A stretch of DNA of 64,000 nt from assembly GCA_947579605.1 (NCBI GenBank), contig OX388318.1:2480001-2544000 (forward strand), written 5' to 3'. The first letter of the stretch is position 1; each line of letters starts with the position of its first letter. The notes under the pieces were generated by a model. The model made no database searches. It saw nothing but the letters and a program-made list of their open reading frames with translations, and was not told the DNA's origin. The stretch comes from Athripsodes cinereus (taxonomy: Eukaryota > Arthropoda > Insecta > Trichoptera > Leptoceridae). Below, one piece after another: positions 11,592 through 23,304 of this stretch. The position numbers and the translations under genes are program-made.

Positions 11592-13979
11592 CTAATCTTC
11601 ATCCTTTTCATTCTGTCTCTCTTTATTCTTTTCTTCTTGTTCTGGATCTTTTTGTGGTTTCTCTCCATCTTTGGCCAGTTGATTCAATGTCATTTCAAAC
11701 TGTACAGGTTCAATTAAATTCTTTTTATTTGGAGGAGGTCCAATAAGATTAACAACGTCATCGTAATTCAACGTTTCCTTCTCTAAAAGACTTTGTGCTA
11801 ACTTTTCTAATTTATCTACATTATCTTTTAAAACTTTCTCTGTTCTGTAATAAGCGTCTGCAACAATTTTTCTTGATTCTAGATCAATTAAATTCTTTAA
11901 TGTTTTACTATATGGTGATTTTCCCGATTCTCTACTTTCTTCTTCGAATGAAAGCAAGCCAACATTCTCAGACATTCCATAATGCTTTACTTGTGCGTAT
12001 GCCATATTGGTTACTTTTTGTAAATCATTCTGAGCTCCAGTTGTTATGCTGTTGAATTTTAAAGCTTCTGCAGCTCTCCCACCTAATGCCATACACATTC
12101 TATCAAATAACTCTTCTTTAGAATATAACTTTTGATCTGTTGGAGTATATTGAGCAAAACCCAATGCTAAACTTGTACGAGGAACAATTGTAACTTTGAG
12201 TAATGCATCTGTGTGCTCGAGCAACCAACCTACCAGTGCATGCCCTGACTCATGATAAGCAACTATCTTCTTCTCTGCCTGTGACATGGCATGATTTCTT
12301 TTCTCTGTTCCTCCGACTAGCCTTTCTATAGCATACTCTAAGTCATCTCCAGTTACCACAGTGTGTTTTACTCTAGCAGCGTGCAGTGCTGCCTCATTAC
12401 AAACATTGGCAATATCAGCTCCGCTAAAACCTGGACTAAGATAAGACAATCTCTTGGAATAATATGTAGGATCATTTTCTAAAACAATACTTTTTAAATG
12501 CCTTTCAAATATCTCTTGACGTTCTTGTAATGTGGGGAGATCTATTAGAATGTGTCTGTCAAATCTGCCTGGCCTAAGTAATGCTTTGTCCAGTACATCG
12601 GCTCTGTTGGTAGAGGCTAACATGATGACACCTTCACGAGTTGCCATTCCGTCCATTTCCACTAAGAGTTGATTGAGAGTCTGCTCTCCCTCTCCAGTAG
12701 TTCCTCCCATGTTTCCTCCTTGCCCGAGCCCCGATCTCCTCTTTCCAATAGCATCTATTTCATCAATATAAATAATGCAAGGAGCTCTCTTTCCAGCCTC
12801 TTTAAACAAGTCTCTGACTCGAGCTGCCCCAAGACCTCCAATCATTTCAATAAACTCTGATCCATTCATAGAAAGAAAGGGTACATTAGCTTCTGTAGCT
12901 ACGGCTTTGGCTAGGAGTGTTTTACCACAACCAGGAGGTCCCAAGAGAAGAGCACCTTTAGGGACCTTTGCTCCTAAATTTTTATAAAACTCTGGACGCT
13001 TCAAGTAATCAACAAATTCCATGATTTCTTGTTTCGCTTCTTTAAGTCCCGCTACATCTGCGAACTTCACTCCCTTGCCTGCTCCAGTGAGAGAATCTAC
13101 GAGAGTAAACTTAGCTCTTCCCATTTGTGAAAAGGAATCAAAACTTATTGGTGTCTTCATGCCCTTGCTTCTAGACAGAAGAGACAATAAGATTCCCAAC
13201 AATATAAGGGTGATAAGTATCTTCCCTGCAGCATCTCCTCCTCTCTCATACACAACTGTGACACTTTCCTTGACACCTAATTGCTCTTCAGCTTCTCTAA
13301 GTTTATCTTCAAATCTGTGCATGTCTACAATGTTCATATGGTAAATGCGTTGGTCTACTTTCTTCCCTTTTATAACAGCTCCCTCGTGTAATACAATGGT
13401 AGCCACATCCAGATCAGGACGGACAACCAACTGTTCAACTTCTCCTTTAGCTAACATATGATAGAGGAATTCATTCCATGACACATATCTCATTACCTCA
13501 GGTTGATTGTTTGCTGGGAACAATAAAGACAATGTCACTATCATCATGTAAGCTGTAATCATCCAAATGATTGCCTTTGTTAATAATGATGGTGTTTTTT
13601 CTTCTTCGTCGTCATCTTTTTTCTTCTTTGGGTCATCATCTTTTCCAGTCCCCTCTGATCCTTTCGGAGGACCAAAAGGAGGAGGCTGGTGATTATTGGC
13701 TGATGAAGTGTGAAAACTCTTACTGGAAGATGCCGTATTCGAATCTCCATTCTGCGATCGTCTAATAAGGGAATGAACTGCTCTCAATTCTTTTCTTATG
13801 ATATCTAGTCCTTTGGGGGTGATAACGGGTAAATTCCTATAAACCATGTGATTGCAGACACTGCTTATGTTTGAAGCACTATTTTTTGTTACAGCTCTAT
13901 TAGAAATATAAATACGGCGAATATATTGCACTAACGAGACAGTTCGTTTTGTAAAATCCATACCTTTAGAGGTTAACAT
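11592..13979 (-). CDS. SPG7: Paraplegin, mitochondrial m-AAA zinc metalloprotease
   Basis: A single 795-codon frame with no intron. Order: basic, Ser/Thr-rich N-terminus fitting a mitochondrial presequence; a Lys/Asp/Glu-rich stretch; a first membrane helix (MITAYMMIVTLSLLF); an intermembrane-space domain; a second helix (ILITLILLGILLSLL); AAA+ module with Walker A GPPGCGKT at 347-354, Walker B IIYIDEID and a second-region-of-homology RPGRFDRH; M41 protease with H576-E-x-x-H580 and third zinc ligand candidate D652 in GAQNDL. The pore-loop region reads EFIEMIGGLGAARVR, the paraplegin pattern rather than AFG3L2 (FVGVG). It degrades and processes inner-membrane proteins, usually as a hetero-hexamer with AFG3L2. 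Start chosen as the first ATG of the frame. Head-to-head with the TBK1 homologue. Lack of introns is unusual among its neighbours here. Confidence 0.95.
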   Translation of the reverse strand: MLTSKGMDFTKRTVSLVQYIRRIYISNRAVTKNSASNISSVCNHMVYRNLPVITPKGLDIIRKELRAVHSLIRRSQNGDSNTASSSKSFHTSSANNHQPPPFGPPKGSEGTGKDDDPKKKKDDDEEEKTPSLLTKAIIWMITAYMMIVTLSLLFPANNQPEVMRYVSWNEFLYHMLAKGEVEQLVVRPDLDVATIVLHEGAVIKGKKVDQRIYHMNIVDMHRFEDKLREAEEQLGVKESVTVVYERGGDAAGKILITLILLGILLSLLSRSKGMKTPISFDSFSQMGRAKFTLVDSLTGAGKGVKFADVAGLKEAKQEIMEFVDYLKRPEFYKNLGAKVPKGALLLGPPGCGKTLLAKAVATEANVPFLSMNGSEFIEMIGGLGAARVRDLFKEAGKRAPCIIYIDEIDAIGKRRSGLGQGGNMGGTTGEGEQTLNQLLVEMDGMATREGVIMLASTNRADVLDKALLRPGRFDRHILIDLPTLQERQEIFERHLKSIVLENDPTYYSKRLSYLSPGFSGADIANVCNEAALHAARVKHTVVTGDDLEYAIERLVGGTEKRNHAMSQAEKKIVAYHESGHALVGWLLEHTDALLKVTIVPRTSLALGFAQYTPTDQKLYSKEELFDRMCMALGGRAAEALKFNSITTGAQNDLQKVTNMAYAQVKHYGMSENVGLLSFEEESRESGKSPYSKTLKNLIDLESRKIVADAYYRTEKVLKDNVDKLEKLAQSLLEKETLNYDDVVNLIGPPPNKKNLIEPVQFEMTLNQLAKDGEKPQKDPEQEEKNKERQNEKDED

Positions 13980-14528
13980 GATTGTGTATTTTGGTTATGT
14001 AATTTCGTCAATTATTTAAAAAAAATAACTACATATTTATATCAAATCGTATCTGACGATGACATACTTAATACATTGATCGGAAAATTACTTCACCACA
14101 CTATTTTGGATTAACTAAAAGCTCACGAAACTCAAATCAATCCCCAAAGATGTCATATGTCAAAACAAATCAAAGATAAATTGAATAAAAATATGGATGA
14201 TTGCATTATAGTGGATTGGTGTTGTAATTTTTCTAAACAAATAAATGCATAATTTGCAATTAATAGTAAAAATAGTGTTGACAATTTACAATAACTAAAT
14301 TAAAATTACATCACGTAATATTAAAAATCTTTTTTACGCTAAACGTCGCGTAATATATGAAAAATCTATTTTGTATATTTGAAAACACTATTATTCATCC
14401 ATTAATCCATCGCGTGAAACGATAATTTTGACATATGTGTCATTTTGACGTTTTTAGTGTTGTGTTTTGGAAATTGGTTGTGTTCGGTGTAACTTAAGAA
14501 ATAAATTAATGTAATTAATTGTTTAGAG
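13980..14528. promoter_or_regulatory. Divergent intergenic promoter region, SPG7 / TBK1
   Basis: The 549 bp between the two start codons must hold both promoters and 5' UTRs. AT-rich, with no TATA box I would trust. Inferred from gene orientation only. Confidence 0.4.
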
Positions 14529-17500
14529 ATGTCTTTTCTAAGGGGTTCTGCTAATTATGTGTGGTGTACCACCAGCATACTCGGCAAGGGCGCCACGGGA
14601 GCCGTGTTTCAAGGCGTCAACAAAAACAACGGCGAGCCAGTGGCCGTGAAAACATTCAATCAAATTAGTCATATGAGGCCTCACGAGGTGCAAATAAGAG
14701 AATTCGAGGTACTTAAAAAGGTGAAACATGAAAATATCGTCAAACTTTTAGCTATTGAAGAGGAACAAGAAGGGAGAGGTAAAGTAATAGTGATGGAACT
14801 ATGCACTGGTGGCAGTCTATTCAACATTCTGGACGATCCTGAAAACACATATGGATTGCAGGAGAAGGAATTTCTACTTGTTGTTGAACACTTGTCTGCC
14901 GGAATGAAACATTTGAGAGATAACAACATCGTACATAGAGACTTAAAACCAGGAAACATAATGAAATTTATAAATGACGATGGCACTACAGTGTATAAAC
15001 TAACAGACTTTGGTGCTGCTAGGGAACTGGAAGAAGATCAGCAGTTCATGTCTCTATACGGTACAGAAGAATATCTCCACCCTGACATGTACGAGAGAGC
15101 CGTATTAAGACGTCCTGTTGGCAAAACATTTGGTGCTACTGTTGATTTGTGGTCTATTGGTGTGACTCTCTATCATGTTGCTACAGGCAACCTTCCATTC
15201 CGACCATTTGGAGGAAGGAAAAACAAGGAGACAATGTTTTATATAACGACTAGGAAAGCCTCCGGTGTGATATCGGGAACACAAACAACAGAGAATGGAC
15301 AGATAGATTGGAGTAGGGAACTACCATCTCACTGCCAACTCTCTGCGGGATTAAAGAAGATCATCACTCCACTACTAGCGGGATTGTTGGAAGTGGATCC
15401 CGAGAAGATCTGGAGTTTTGATAGATTCTTCTCCGAGGTACAGGAGAGATTAAGCTGTGTTCCCATCCATGTGTTTTTTGTTAACAGAGCCAGTAGTATT
15501 AAGGTAAATTAATAATCAACTATTGTTTTTATCTAATCAATTTATAATACAACAGCTGTACTCACAAAGGAAACATAGATTTAGACCTGTTTAACTAAAC
15601 TGACTTAAGGAAAAACCTTATTCACAAAACAATTTAACCTATGGTATCCCTACTCAATATTTAAGTGAGAATTAAAAATGTTGACATTTCATTTTCAATT
15701 TAAATTTAAATTCTTGACACAGACAACTTTGTTGAAGATAGAACATTATCATGTACAGCGTCCTCGAGGTGCTATGGCACAAAGATGGCGCTTTAAATAC
15801 TCTCCGTTATTATTATTATTATAGGAAATATATATTTAAGTGAGATATCGCCACTTAAGCACATATACTGTCAGAATAGCAGTTAATCAGAGTTTATAAG
15901 TACAGCTGTAAGTTTGGTTTTTTACTAACAGAATGTCAGCCATATTCACTTAAGATACAGATAGTTGAATTTTGGTAACTCAAACATCAAGGAATGTATA
16001 TATAATGAGTTACAATCCACTGGATTGGTTTGCAACGAGTTTTGACTTTCTTCTCCATTCCTCCCTATTCTCAGCCAGTCTTTTCAGTTCTACGTATGAG
16101 CCACAGTTCATGTCCCTCTTCAGTTGGTCCATATACGCATCTCTTGGTCGGCCTTTGCCATTTGTCCCCTCGGTCTTACCCTCCGCAATGGCGATGAGTA
16201 GTCCTGGGTGCCTGATGTTGTGGCCAATCCAGTTAGCTCATTGTTGGCCGATTCTCTTAAGAAGTTGCCTTTTTTCGCCTACCCTGGTTAAAACTTCTTC
16301 ATTTTCGATGTGTTCCGACCAATGGATCTTCAACATGCGTCTGTAGCACCACATTTCAAAGGCCGCCAACCGTCCGCTTTCACTCTTGCTGATGGTCCAC
16401 GTCTCGCAACCATAAAGCAGAATGCTCCATACAAAGGCTTTAGTAAGGTTCTTCCTTACGCTTAAATCAATATTTGGGGATTCCAATATCTTAGATTTTT
16501 TGTTAAAAGCAATCCTTGCCTGGTTTATTCTGCTCACAATTTCCGATTTGGAGCGTCCATCTTGGTTTATTCTGCTGCCCAAGTACACGAATTCTCTTAC
16601 TTGTTTGATGCTCACTCCATTTATGGCAATGTTCGCAGTCGCTTCCTCTTTTCCAACGACCATACATTTTGTTTTGTCTTTATTTATTTTCATGTTGTAC
16701 TTTGACAAGGAATGTATTTAAAATAAATTTACATCACAGCCACTTTTCTTCTCAAGTAAACCGATTATTTTTTTGTAGGTTTTCCTTAAGATGGATGACT
16801 GTTTGAAAAATCTACAATACCAGATTTGTGAACAGACTGAGATTTTGCCGAATAATCAGATTCTCCTGTACAAGGATCAGCTGTTACAGACTGTTGTGGA
16901 AGAAACTACTCCAGGTATTTTATCTAAGGGGAGGGCGGAAATTTAGAATAATTTGGTTGTTGTCACTAATTGATGTCTTCAGCTACTCATTCATATCATG
17001 TGTCCACAGGTAGAAACTTTCCTCACACAACAGATAAGGATCCCCTGATGCTGTTCAGTAAGAATAACAGCACATGTTGTTCCATAGGACTTGCATCGGA
17101 ACACGAGATTCCCAAATTCCCAGTCTTCCCAAATCTAGTGTCTGTGGAAAATGATGCTAGCCAAGCTAAAGTAAGACACTTTAATTTATTATTAAAAAAT
17201 TCTTTGTTTATTTATCTATATCCATACTCTCACACAATGTTGATCCATATTACATACTTCTTTGTAACAACTATTGTTCATAATTACTCAAATTATGTGT
17301 ATATATTTTTTATAAACAACAGGTAGCTTGCAGTGTTGGCCATGTAATCAAACGTCGTGTGGAAATGTTGAGCGAAGGATCTCGTTTATCAGGCGAGTGT
17401 GTTAAGCGCTGGTCCAGTATGCTGAGGCGTCCGCTGGCTGCGCTCTACTCACGTTCTACGGCGCTCGCTGCACAGACCACAACACAAGCAGACACTGCAA

Positions 17501-20417
17501 GAGTCATGGATTCGGTTACGCAAGCCTTGCAACAGATTAGTAAAACAGTAAGATAATAAAAATAAATATTTATTGCACAAATAGTATGCAATAGACAAAC
17601 ATAAAATAACAATAATAGAACTAACGATTTGTGCAATAGATTTGTTTATTTTTTAAATTTACTTTTGTTAATATTATTTATCTTTTACTTTGTGACAAAA
17701 TTGTGGTAGTTTCTAAAAATTATAACGAATGTTTTTAAATTTACTTTTGTTAATATTATTTATCTTTTACTTTGTGACAAAATTGTGGTAGTTTCTAAAA
17801 ATTATAACGAATGTTTTTAGGTTTCCCCTCTTGACGAAATCTTAACTCCGTCTAAGTGGTCACAGGAGACTCAGGCTCTCAGTGATGAAATGTCTGCTGG
17901 CTGGACTATTGCCATCCGTCAGTTGCACACCAGATACGTGACCGGGGACATGCTACAGACTGAATGGAGTAATGCCACTCAGACCATCAAGTGTCCACAC
18001 AAACATAGGCTGCCTCACAGAGCTAAAACCTTAGTTGACAAGTAAGACCAGTTTATTATTTTTTAATCACTTTAATCATTCCTTTTATGAGGTAATTAAT
18101 CTACATCTACATGAATTACAAATATTTAAACACAAAATTATACAATACACAGTGAATATGCAGAGGATGAATATATCACTAGAGTGCAGTTTCTGCCATG
18201 TTTGCATATTCATAGATAATCTATTCCAACGTTTTTACCCACAACAAGGCGTCAAATGGACTTTAATAGAATGAATTTAATCCTGTTGTGTCAATATTTA
18301 TGTGTTCAAAAGGCATTTGTTGCAGTAAATGGATGAAATTAGTAGATAATATATTATATATGTTACCTGAAATCACTTTAGTGGAAGTAGTGAAACAATC
18401 TATGGTATAAATTTGCTGAGAAAGACTAAATTAATATTCTTTGCCTTGCTTAGTGGAATTTTAATCCTTTGTCATTTTCAAACGAAATCTGTAATTGCAC
18501 AAAAACTACACTAACACTTTTGACAGATCTTTCTATTTTTATTTTCTAGGTTACGTGATTCTTGGCAACATTTGATGAGGGATCGTACAGCTCGATCATT
18601 GACATATAATGACGAACAGTTCCATGCTTTGGAGAGAGTAAAAGTGACAGAAGCTGGGAGAACAGCGAGGGCTCTGCTAGATCAGGACTGTGCACCACAT
18701 GCAGCACTCACAGCTGAAGCACTGGAAGACTGGTAAATCACTTGTATACTAATGGATAGCCCCTTGAAAAAGTATAAATTAATAGAATATCTCCATTCAA
18801 ATGTTCTTTGGAGTGGTTAGAAGGCACAAATTCAGTGTTCAAAGGATTACTTGAATATTTGAAATCAACAAAGGGTTTGAGGTCCTTCATTAGAGAAAAC
18901 TCTCCAATGTTACAAGTATGTGAATTATCTTCTCCATGCTAATAAAAGAGTAAGATAGGTGGTAAACCTCATTGCTGAAATAAAGATTTTGAATGTCCTT
19001 TTGGTGGTCCCATTTATCATCATAATGTTGCTTTTCTTGCGGGGTAGGTAGAAAGAATCAAGCGCCACTTCTTATATCCTCTAATACATTTTTTGTTTCA
19101 GTCACTGCAATGTGATTCTTCATACACACTCTCATATTTAATGTGGCTAACATTATTATGTCATACTTATTAATTTTGTATTATAATTTTCAAGGTATAA
19201 AGTAGCTCAGACTGTTTACCTCCAATCCCAGATCTTAGACAAAGATTTAACTGCAGCTGATACCAAACTACGGGCCTTAGGAGATAAGATGAAGGAGGCT
19301 ATATATGATCTCAAAGAACAGCTGGAATTGGCTGTTAAACAGGTATGTATATATTATTATTTTTTGAGCTTTTTATTTGCTACCGCGGTTTTGGTGGAGC
19401 GTCCACCATTAACGCTCGTTAATGGTGGACGCTACACCGAAACCGCGGTAGCAAACAAAAAGCTCAAAAAATAACAATAATTACATAGTAATCTAAAAAA
19501 TCACATCATGTCTAGAAATTGTTATATTGTTAATGCCGAAAACATAAACAAAATGTATATATTAATTTACATTGTATGTGTATCAGAAGATGTTACAACA
19601 CCATTGTTTTAACCCGTATCAGAGAAAGATACTTGCAATTCAAACGATTGTTCCTGTACATCAGCTGATACATAACCTCTTTTTTAAGTGCTAAACACAT
19701 TATGATTAAAAATATATTTATTATTTAACAAAACATAACATGCGTAGACAATTCACACATATCAAGTTAGTCCCAAACTAAGAAATGAATCTTGTATTAT
19801 GAGTACTTACACGACAATACACATATATTCAATGCACTAAACACATTTCCATGTAACACCCAGACCCAAGACAATTTGAATTATATCATTCTTCGTTTTG
19901 TCCTGGCCGGATATCAAACCCCATGACCTTGTGACTCGAAGGAAAGAGTTTACGCCACACCGGCCAACTTTTTTGATTAGATAATAAAATATTTATTATT
20001 TAATTCATACTAAGCCACACCAAACTCACAAACAAATAGTAGCATTGTTCAGTTATTAATAGACTGCGATTTACAGTATCCTATAAAAGATTAACAATGT
20101 CTCGTGAGTAAATTTTCCAGTGGAATATAACCTTTGTTTTGTTTACATCACAAACAATTAATTATTTTTATTATATTTTGCAGATTACCAATATTCAAAA
20201 GGACAAAGACAATATGAAAGCAAATGACATTGAGAAAACAGAGAATGTAAATAGAGAAGAGAAAATAAAAGAAACTGACATAGAAACAAAGTTAATAATA
20301 GAGGAAAATCAGGCCGTGCATTCGGGACTTAAGAATATGTTTAGTATACAAGACGAGCTGGCTGTTGTTCTTGCTCAGAATTCTGAATTAATAAACTGTT
20401 TGTATAAGTGCCAGTGA
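14529..20417 (+). CDS. TBK1: TBK1/IKK-epsilon-type serine/threonine kinase
   Basis: Exons: 14529-15503, 16779-16914, 17010-17170, 17323-17547, 17821-18041, 18550-18732, 19195-19342, 20184-20417; all frames and GT-AG borders join to 760 residues (human TBK1 is 729). The whole kinase domain is in exon 1: glycine loop LGKGATGAVF, K41 in VAVKTF, catalytic HRD with D138, DFG with D160, and activation-loop MSLYGTEEYLHPD with S175 matching TBK1 S172. Exons 2-3 fit the ubiquitin-like domain, exons 4-7 the helical scaffold/dimerisation domain, and the last exon ends with LAQNSELINCLY, like the TBK1 C-terminal adaptor-binding helix. Insects usually have one such kinase (IKK-epsilon/ik2), acting in innate signalling, autophagy and cytoskeleton control; I cannot separate TBK1 from IKBKE naming here. 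The start ATG has the family N-terminus. Confidence 0.94.
15990..16715 (-). mobile_element. LINE fragment (RTE/craniofacial-2-like RT tail) in TBK1 intron 1
   Basis: The minus strand encodes an RT-downstream region: VREFVYLGSRINQDGRSKSE, SILLYGCETWTISKSE, MWCYRRMLKIHWSEH, then after an in-frame TGA (16236-16238) HWIGH-like sequence and GKGRPRDAYMDQLKRDMNC. This is the conserved C-terminal part of a common arthropod non-LTR family, distinct from family L in the window. One stop in the frame, 5' truncated, antisense to TBK1. Confidence 0.75.
17650..17819 (+). repeat. 82-bp tandem duplication abutting the TBK1 exon 5 acceptor
   Basis: Positions 17650-17731 and 17732-17813 are identical by eye. 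The second copy runs straight into the functional GTTTTTAG acceptor at 17820; at the same point the first copy reads GTTTTTAAAT and so lacks the AG. Confidence 0.9.
19015..19140 (-). mobile_element. LINE family L, short 3' fragment in TBK1 intron 6
   Basis: TTGCGGGGTAGGTAGAAAGA and AAGCGCCACTTCTTATATCC align with the 3' end of the LINE at 56348-56460 in the same orientation. Confidence 0.55.
19352..19482. mobile_element. Near-perfect foldback element in TBK1 intron 7
   Basis: The left arm TTTGCTACCGCGGTTTTGGT is mirrored by ACCGAAACCGCGGTAGCAAA; the outer arms (GAGCTTTTT / AAAAAGCTC) and the inner arms (GCGTCCACCATTAACG / CGTTAATGGTGGACGC) also pair, with a 3-4 base centre. Arms about 60 bp. 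A hairpin MITE. Confidence 0.8.
19728..19975 (-). repeat. tRNA-derived SINE family T copy in TBK1 intron 7
   Basis: Reverse complement of the element at 61700-61941: the GACAATTCACACATATCAAG tail end, ACTTACACGACAATACACAT, ACCCAGACCCAAGACA, then a tRNA-like head with the B-box complement and ...CACACCGGCC at its start. Confidence 0.75.
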
Positions 20418-20556
20418 TTGCTAAGATAGGACTTTTCAAAGAGTAAGTAATATTGAAGAGATGATAATGGCTAAAAATCCCATTCCAAATTCTTTTTGAT
20501 ATACATCTTCGATGTTTAATTAACTGTATTTATAACATTCGGCAATACTGACATTC

Positions 20557-20988
20557 TAAGGCTAAGTTCACATGTAACGCTTGTCAACGCGCGATTAAAT
20601 AAAATGAGAGTTCAGATGACGAGCGCTAACGCGCGTTGTGAGAATACTCATCACTACTTGTCAGTCTGGTTTATCAATCAGTAGGTCGATGTCAATATCT
20701 TCAGATTCAGTCGTTTCACTGCAAAAACAATTTATAATTAAACAAAAACGAAAATTAACAAAATTTCAAAAATAGTACATGGAATCATGATGAAAGCGTG
20801 CGCTCATATGAACAGCAAATGGACTTTACTTTAGCATCAAAACGCGCAGTAACGCTTATCTTGAGACTTTTTCTCTAATCGCTGTGTTAAAGCGCGCTCA
20901 TGTGAACAGTTGTAAGGTAAATATAAGGATTTCTAGACTCGCGATTTGAAAACGCACATCAAAATTTTGCCATGTGAACATAGCCTTA
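20557..20988. mobile_element. MITE with AAGGCTAAGTTCACATG-type inverted termini (about 430 bp)
   Basis: Left end TAAGGCTAAGTTCACATG, right end CATGTGAACATAGCCTTA (one mismatch when inverted). If the flanking TA is the target duplication the element is Tc1/mariner-like, but this is ambiguous because the tip itself reads TAAGG/CCTTA. The interior is rich in CGCG motifs, no ORF. Confidence 0.7.
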
Positions 20989-21224
20989 TTTGACAGACTG
21001 TTGCTAACTTCATTGCAGAATTATTGTAACTTTTAAATTTGGTTTAACAAAACAATAGAGATAGCATCTCTACCATTTTACTTGCTCATTGGAACTTTTA
21101 ATAATTTCGTAAAGGTGCTCAAGTATCTTCCAAATATCGCAATATATCATTGTTGCACATGCAAAACAGGTTATATTGTAAGCTGCTCAGTTTAAGATGC
21201 TTGAAATAAACTGTGTACCTAATG

Positions 21225-21730
21225 GGGTGTTCACATTTGGCGAATATCGCCAGGCGAAAAAACAAAATTCGCCGGACATCCATTGATCGTTACAGCTGTT
21301 CACACAGTCCACCGATATAGAAACGATCTGTCAGATGCGCTTTGATTTTGACACTGTTTTCAAAATGGCGTCGAAATGGAGATCGCGAAGTGTTTATTTT
21401 TGGTCGAAAATGTTATAGTAGAGGTTATAAGGCGCTTTTTAATTAAGGAAACAAACACCACAAACCAACAACACAGATAACAGCTGTCACGAAGCGGGAA
21501 ACATTATAAAATTTATAGGTTATAAAGTTTTTACCATAGATACGAACGCCGCGCACATCTGCGCATGCGCAAATCGTTCAATCGGCCGCAAAGTTGGAAG
21601 GTGGTCAACTCGAGACGATATCGTTTCTACTGGTTTTTATCGTTTCAGACTAGCTGTCATTTTGTTCATACGGTTCAAATGGCTGGCGATATTTTGGTAT
21701 CTGGCGATATTCGCCAAAGTGAGAACACCA
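21225..21730. mobile_element. MITE with GGTGTTCACATTTGGCG-type inverted termini (about 505 bp)
   Basis: Left GGGGTGTTCACATTTGGCGA and the right end, inverted, GTGGTGTTCTCACTTTGGCGA share a 28-bp imperfect repeat continuing into AATATCGCC. No coding capacity. Confidence 0.7.
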
Positions 21731-21754
21731 CATAATTTAAAAGTGCTACAATAA

Positions 21755-21850
21755 AATGGATGGAAGGAACGTCTTGCATGTTTGTTACATGCAATTGGTG
21801 TGCTGACTACCCCTTTTGTGGGATATATCGTGACAGTATAAATGTATGTA
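21755..21850 (+). repeat. SINE family S, 3' part
   Basis: Sense copy: CGTCTTGCATGTTTGTTACA, TGCTGACTACCCCTTTTGTG, GGATATATCGTGACAGTATA. Confidence 0.65.
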
Positions 21851-22786
21851 CAATGATAATATGACCCAACCATGACTGTACAATTTTTAATATTACTGAG
21901 ATTGTATTAATTATTTGTGTTAATTTAAATCATGCTTACAAATCAGATATTTTTTGTGATTGACTGTATAACGATGGTTTAAAGTACAGAAGACACATGT
22001 CCACATTTGACAGTTTAGAGGTAACAGATTTTGAAAATTTGAGATTTTCAATTAATTAATTAATTTCAAATCACTTCAGAAAATGTCCTTGATGGACTTG
22101 TTTTTTTTTAAATCAAGAAAGTCGATATAAATGCATTCTCAAATATCTTAAGTGACATGTTACATCTGTGCACAAAAAAAAATGTTAATTTAAGAATGTG
22201 TGGCATTTGATTTTTATTAAATATTTCAATAACGATATAAGTTTATTGTTAATTATGTAATCAGGACATAGAGGATGTTGCAACCGATCTTGTACATGTA
22301 TTAACTTATTTTACCTAAAGAGTGGACATGTGTCTTTTGTGCTTTCAATATAGACTTAAGTTCCTAAGTTTTATTTTCACTGAATTATGTATTAGACAAT
22401 ATTTAGTATTTTAATCTCAAGTGCAATTATATTAGATTTAATTAAATATATAATTTAGTATTACTGAGTATTGTAATATTCTAGTATTGTAAGTTTTCAT
22501 GTAGATATTCCAAATTATCATGATTGTATATTCCTCATACTGGATTAACTCCTCATTGTATCGTCTATTGAACAAATATGAACTGCAATATATTTTTATA
22601 CACCCTGTAAATATTGATTTATAAACCATTCTTTTTGATTCCCATGCCACTTAAAGAGCTGAGCGTTAAAAGGTTAGCAAGTTATTTAACTGAATCTCAA
22701 TAATTTTTTTTTAGATAAATCTGGATTTAGAATAAATCTTAATAGACCCCAGACATTCACGGAAAGCAATATTCTAGTGTTGTGAT

Positions 22787-22875
22787 GATGAAGTAAGTAG
22801 GCAGTGGGTGGAATTGAATACAGATCTCCTGATTGAAAGCCTGAGATCCTACCATCAGTCTACCAACTGTCTCAA
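22787..22875 (-). repeat. tRNA-like SINE remnant
   Basis: Minus strand reads GACAGTTGGTAGACTGATGG (A-box-like) and later CTGTATTCAATTCCACCC (B-box-like), spaced as in a tRNA-derived SINE head. Not a functional tRNA: the cloverleaf is broken. Confidence 0.4.
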
Positions 22876-23135
22876 AATCTAACAATTAGTTCCGTTAAAA
22901 AAAGAACTTCTGCTAAATTAAGTCTTTTAATTTTTCTGGGAAGCAGCTTCTACTAAGTCCAGCAAGTTTTCAAAGACTAGCATACCTCGCTAGTATTAGT
23001 TTTTGAGAAAGTACAGAAGGGCCTTTATTGTTTATTGCTCCTGACTTTTTAGCGTTGATTACAGTTTATTTTTTGCTCCTGGAGTTAACTGTAATTTATT
23101 GATTGAGTTGATGTTTATTTTTAAAACTCCATATT

Positions 23136-23304
23136 AATTTATGTAAAGAAACAAAATTGATTTTACTTTTACTGTTTTAATAATATGTTGACCTGGTTTT
23201 GACTTACATGTTAAACAATGACTTTTTAAGTAAAAGTGATAACTAGGTCACTAAGTTATTAAAAACAGTAAAAATTAAATCATCTGTGTTTCTTTACATA
23301 AATT
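23136..23304. mobile_element. Imperfect foldback element
   Basis: AATTTATGTAAAGAAACA on the left pairs with TGTTTCTTTACATAAATT on the right; inner arms around TTTTACTGTTTT / AAAACAGTAAAA also pair. Confidence 0.6.
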
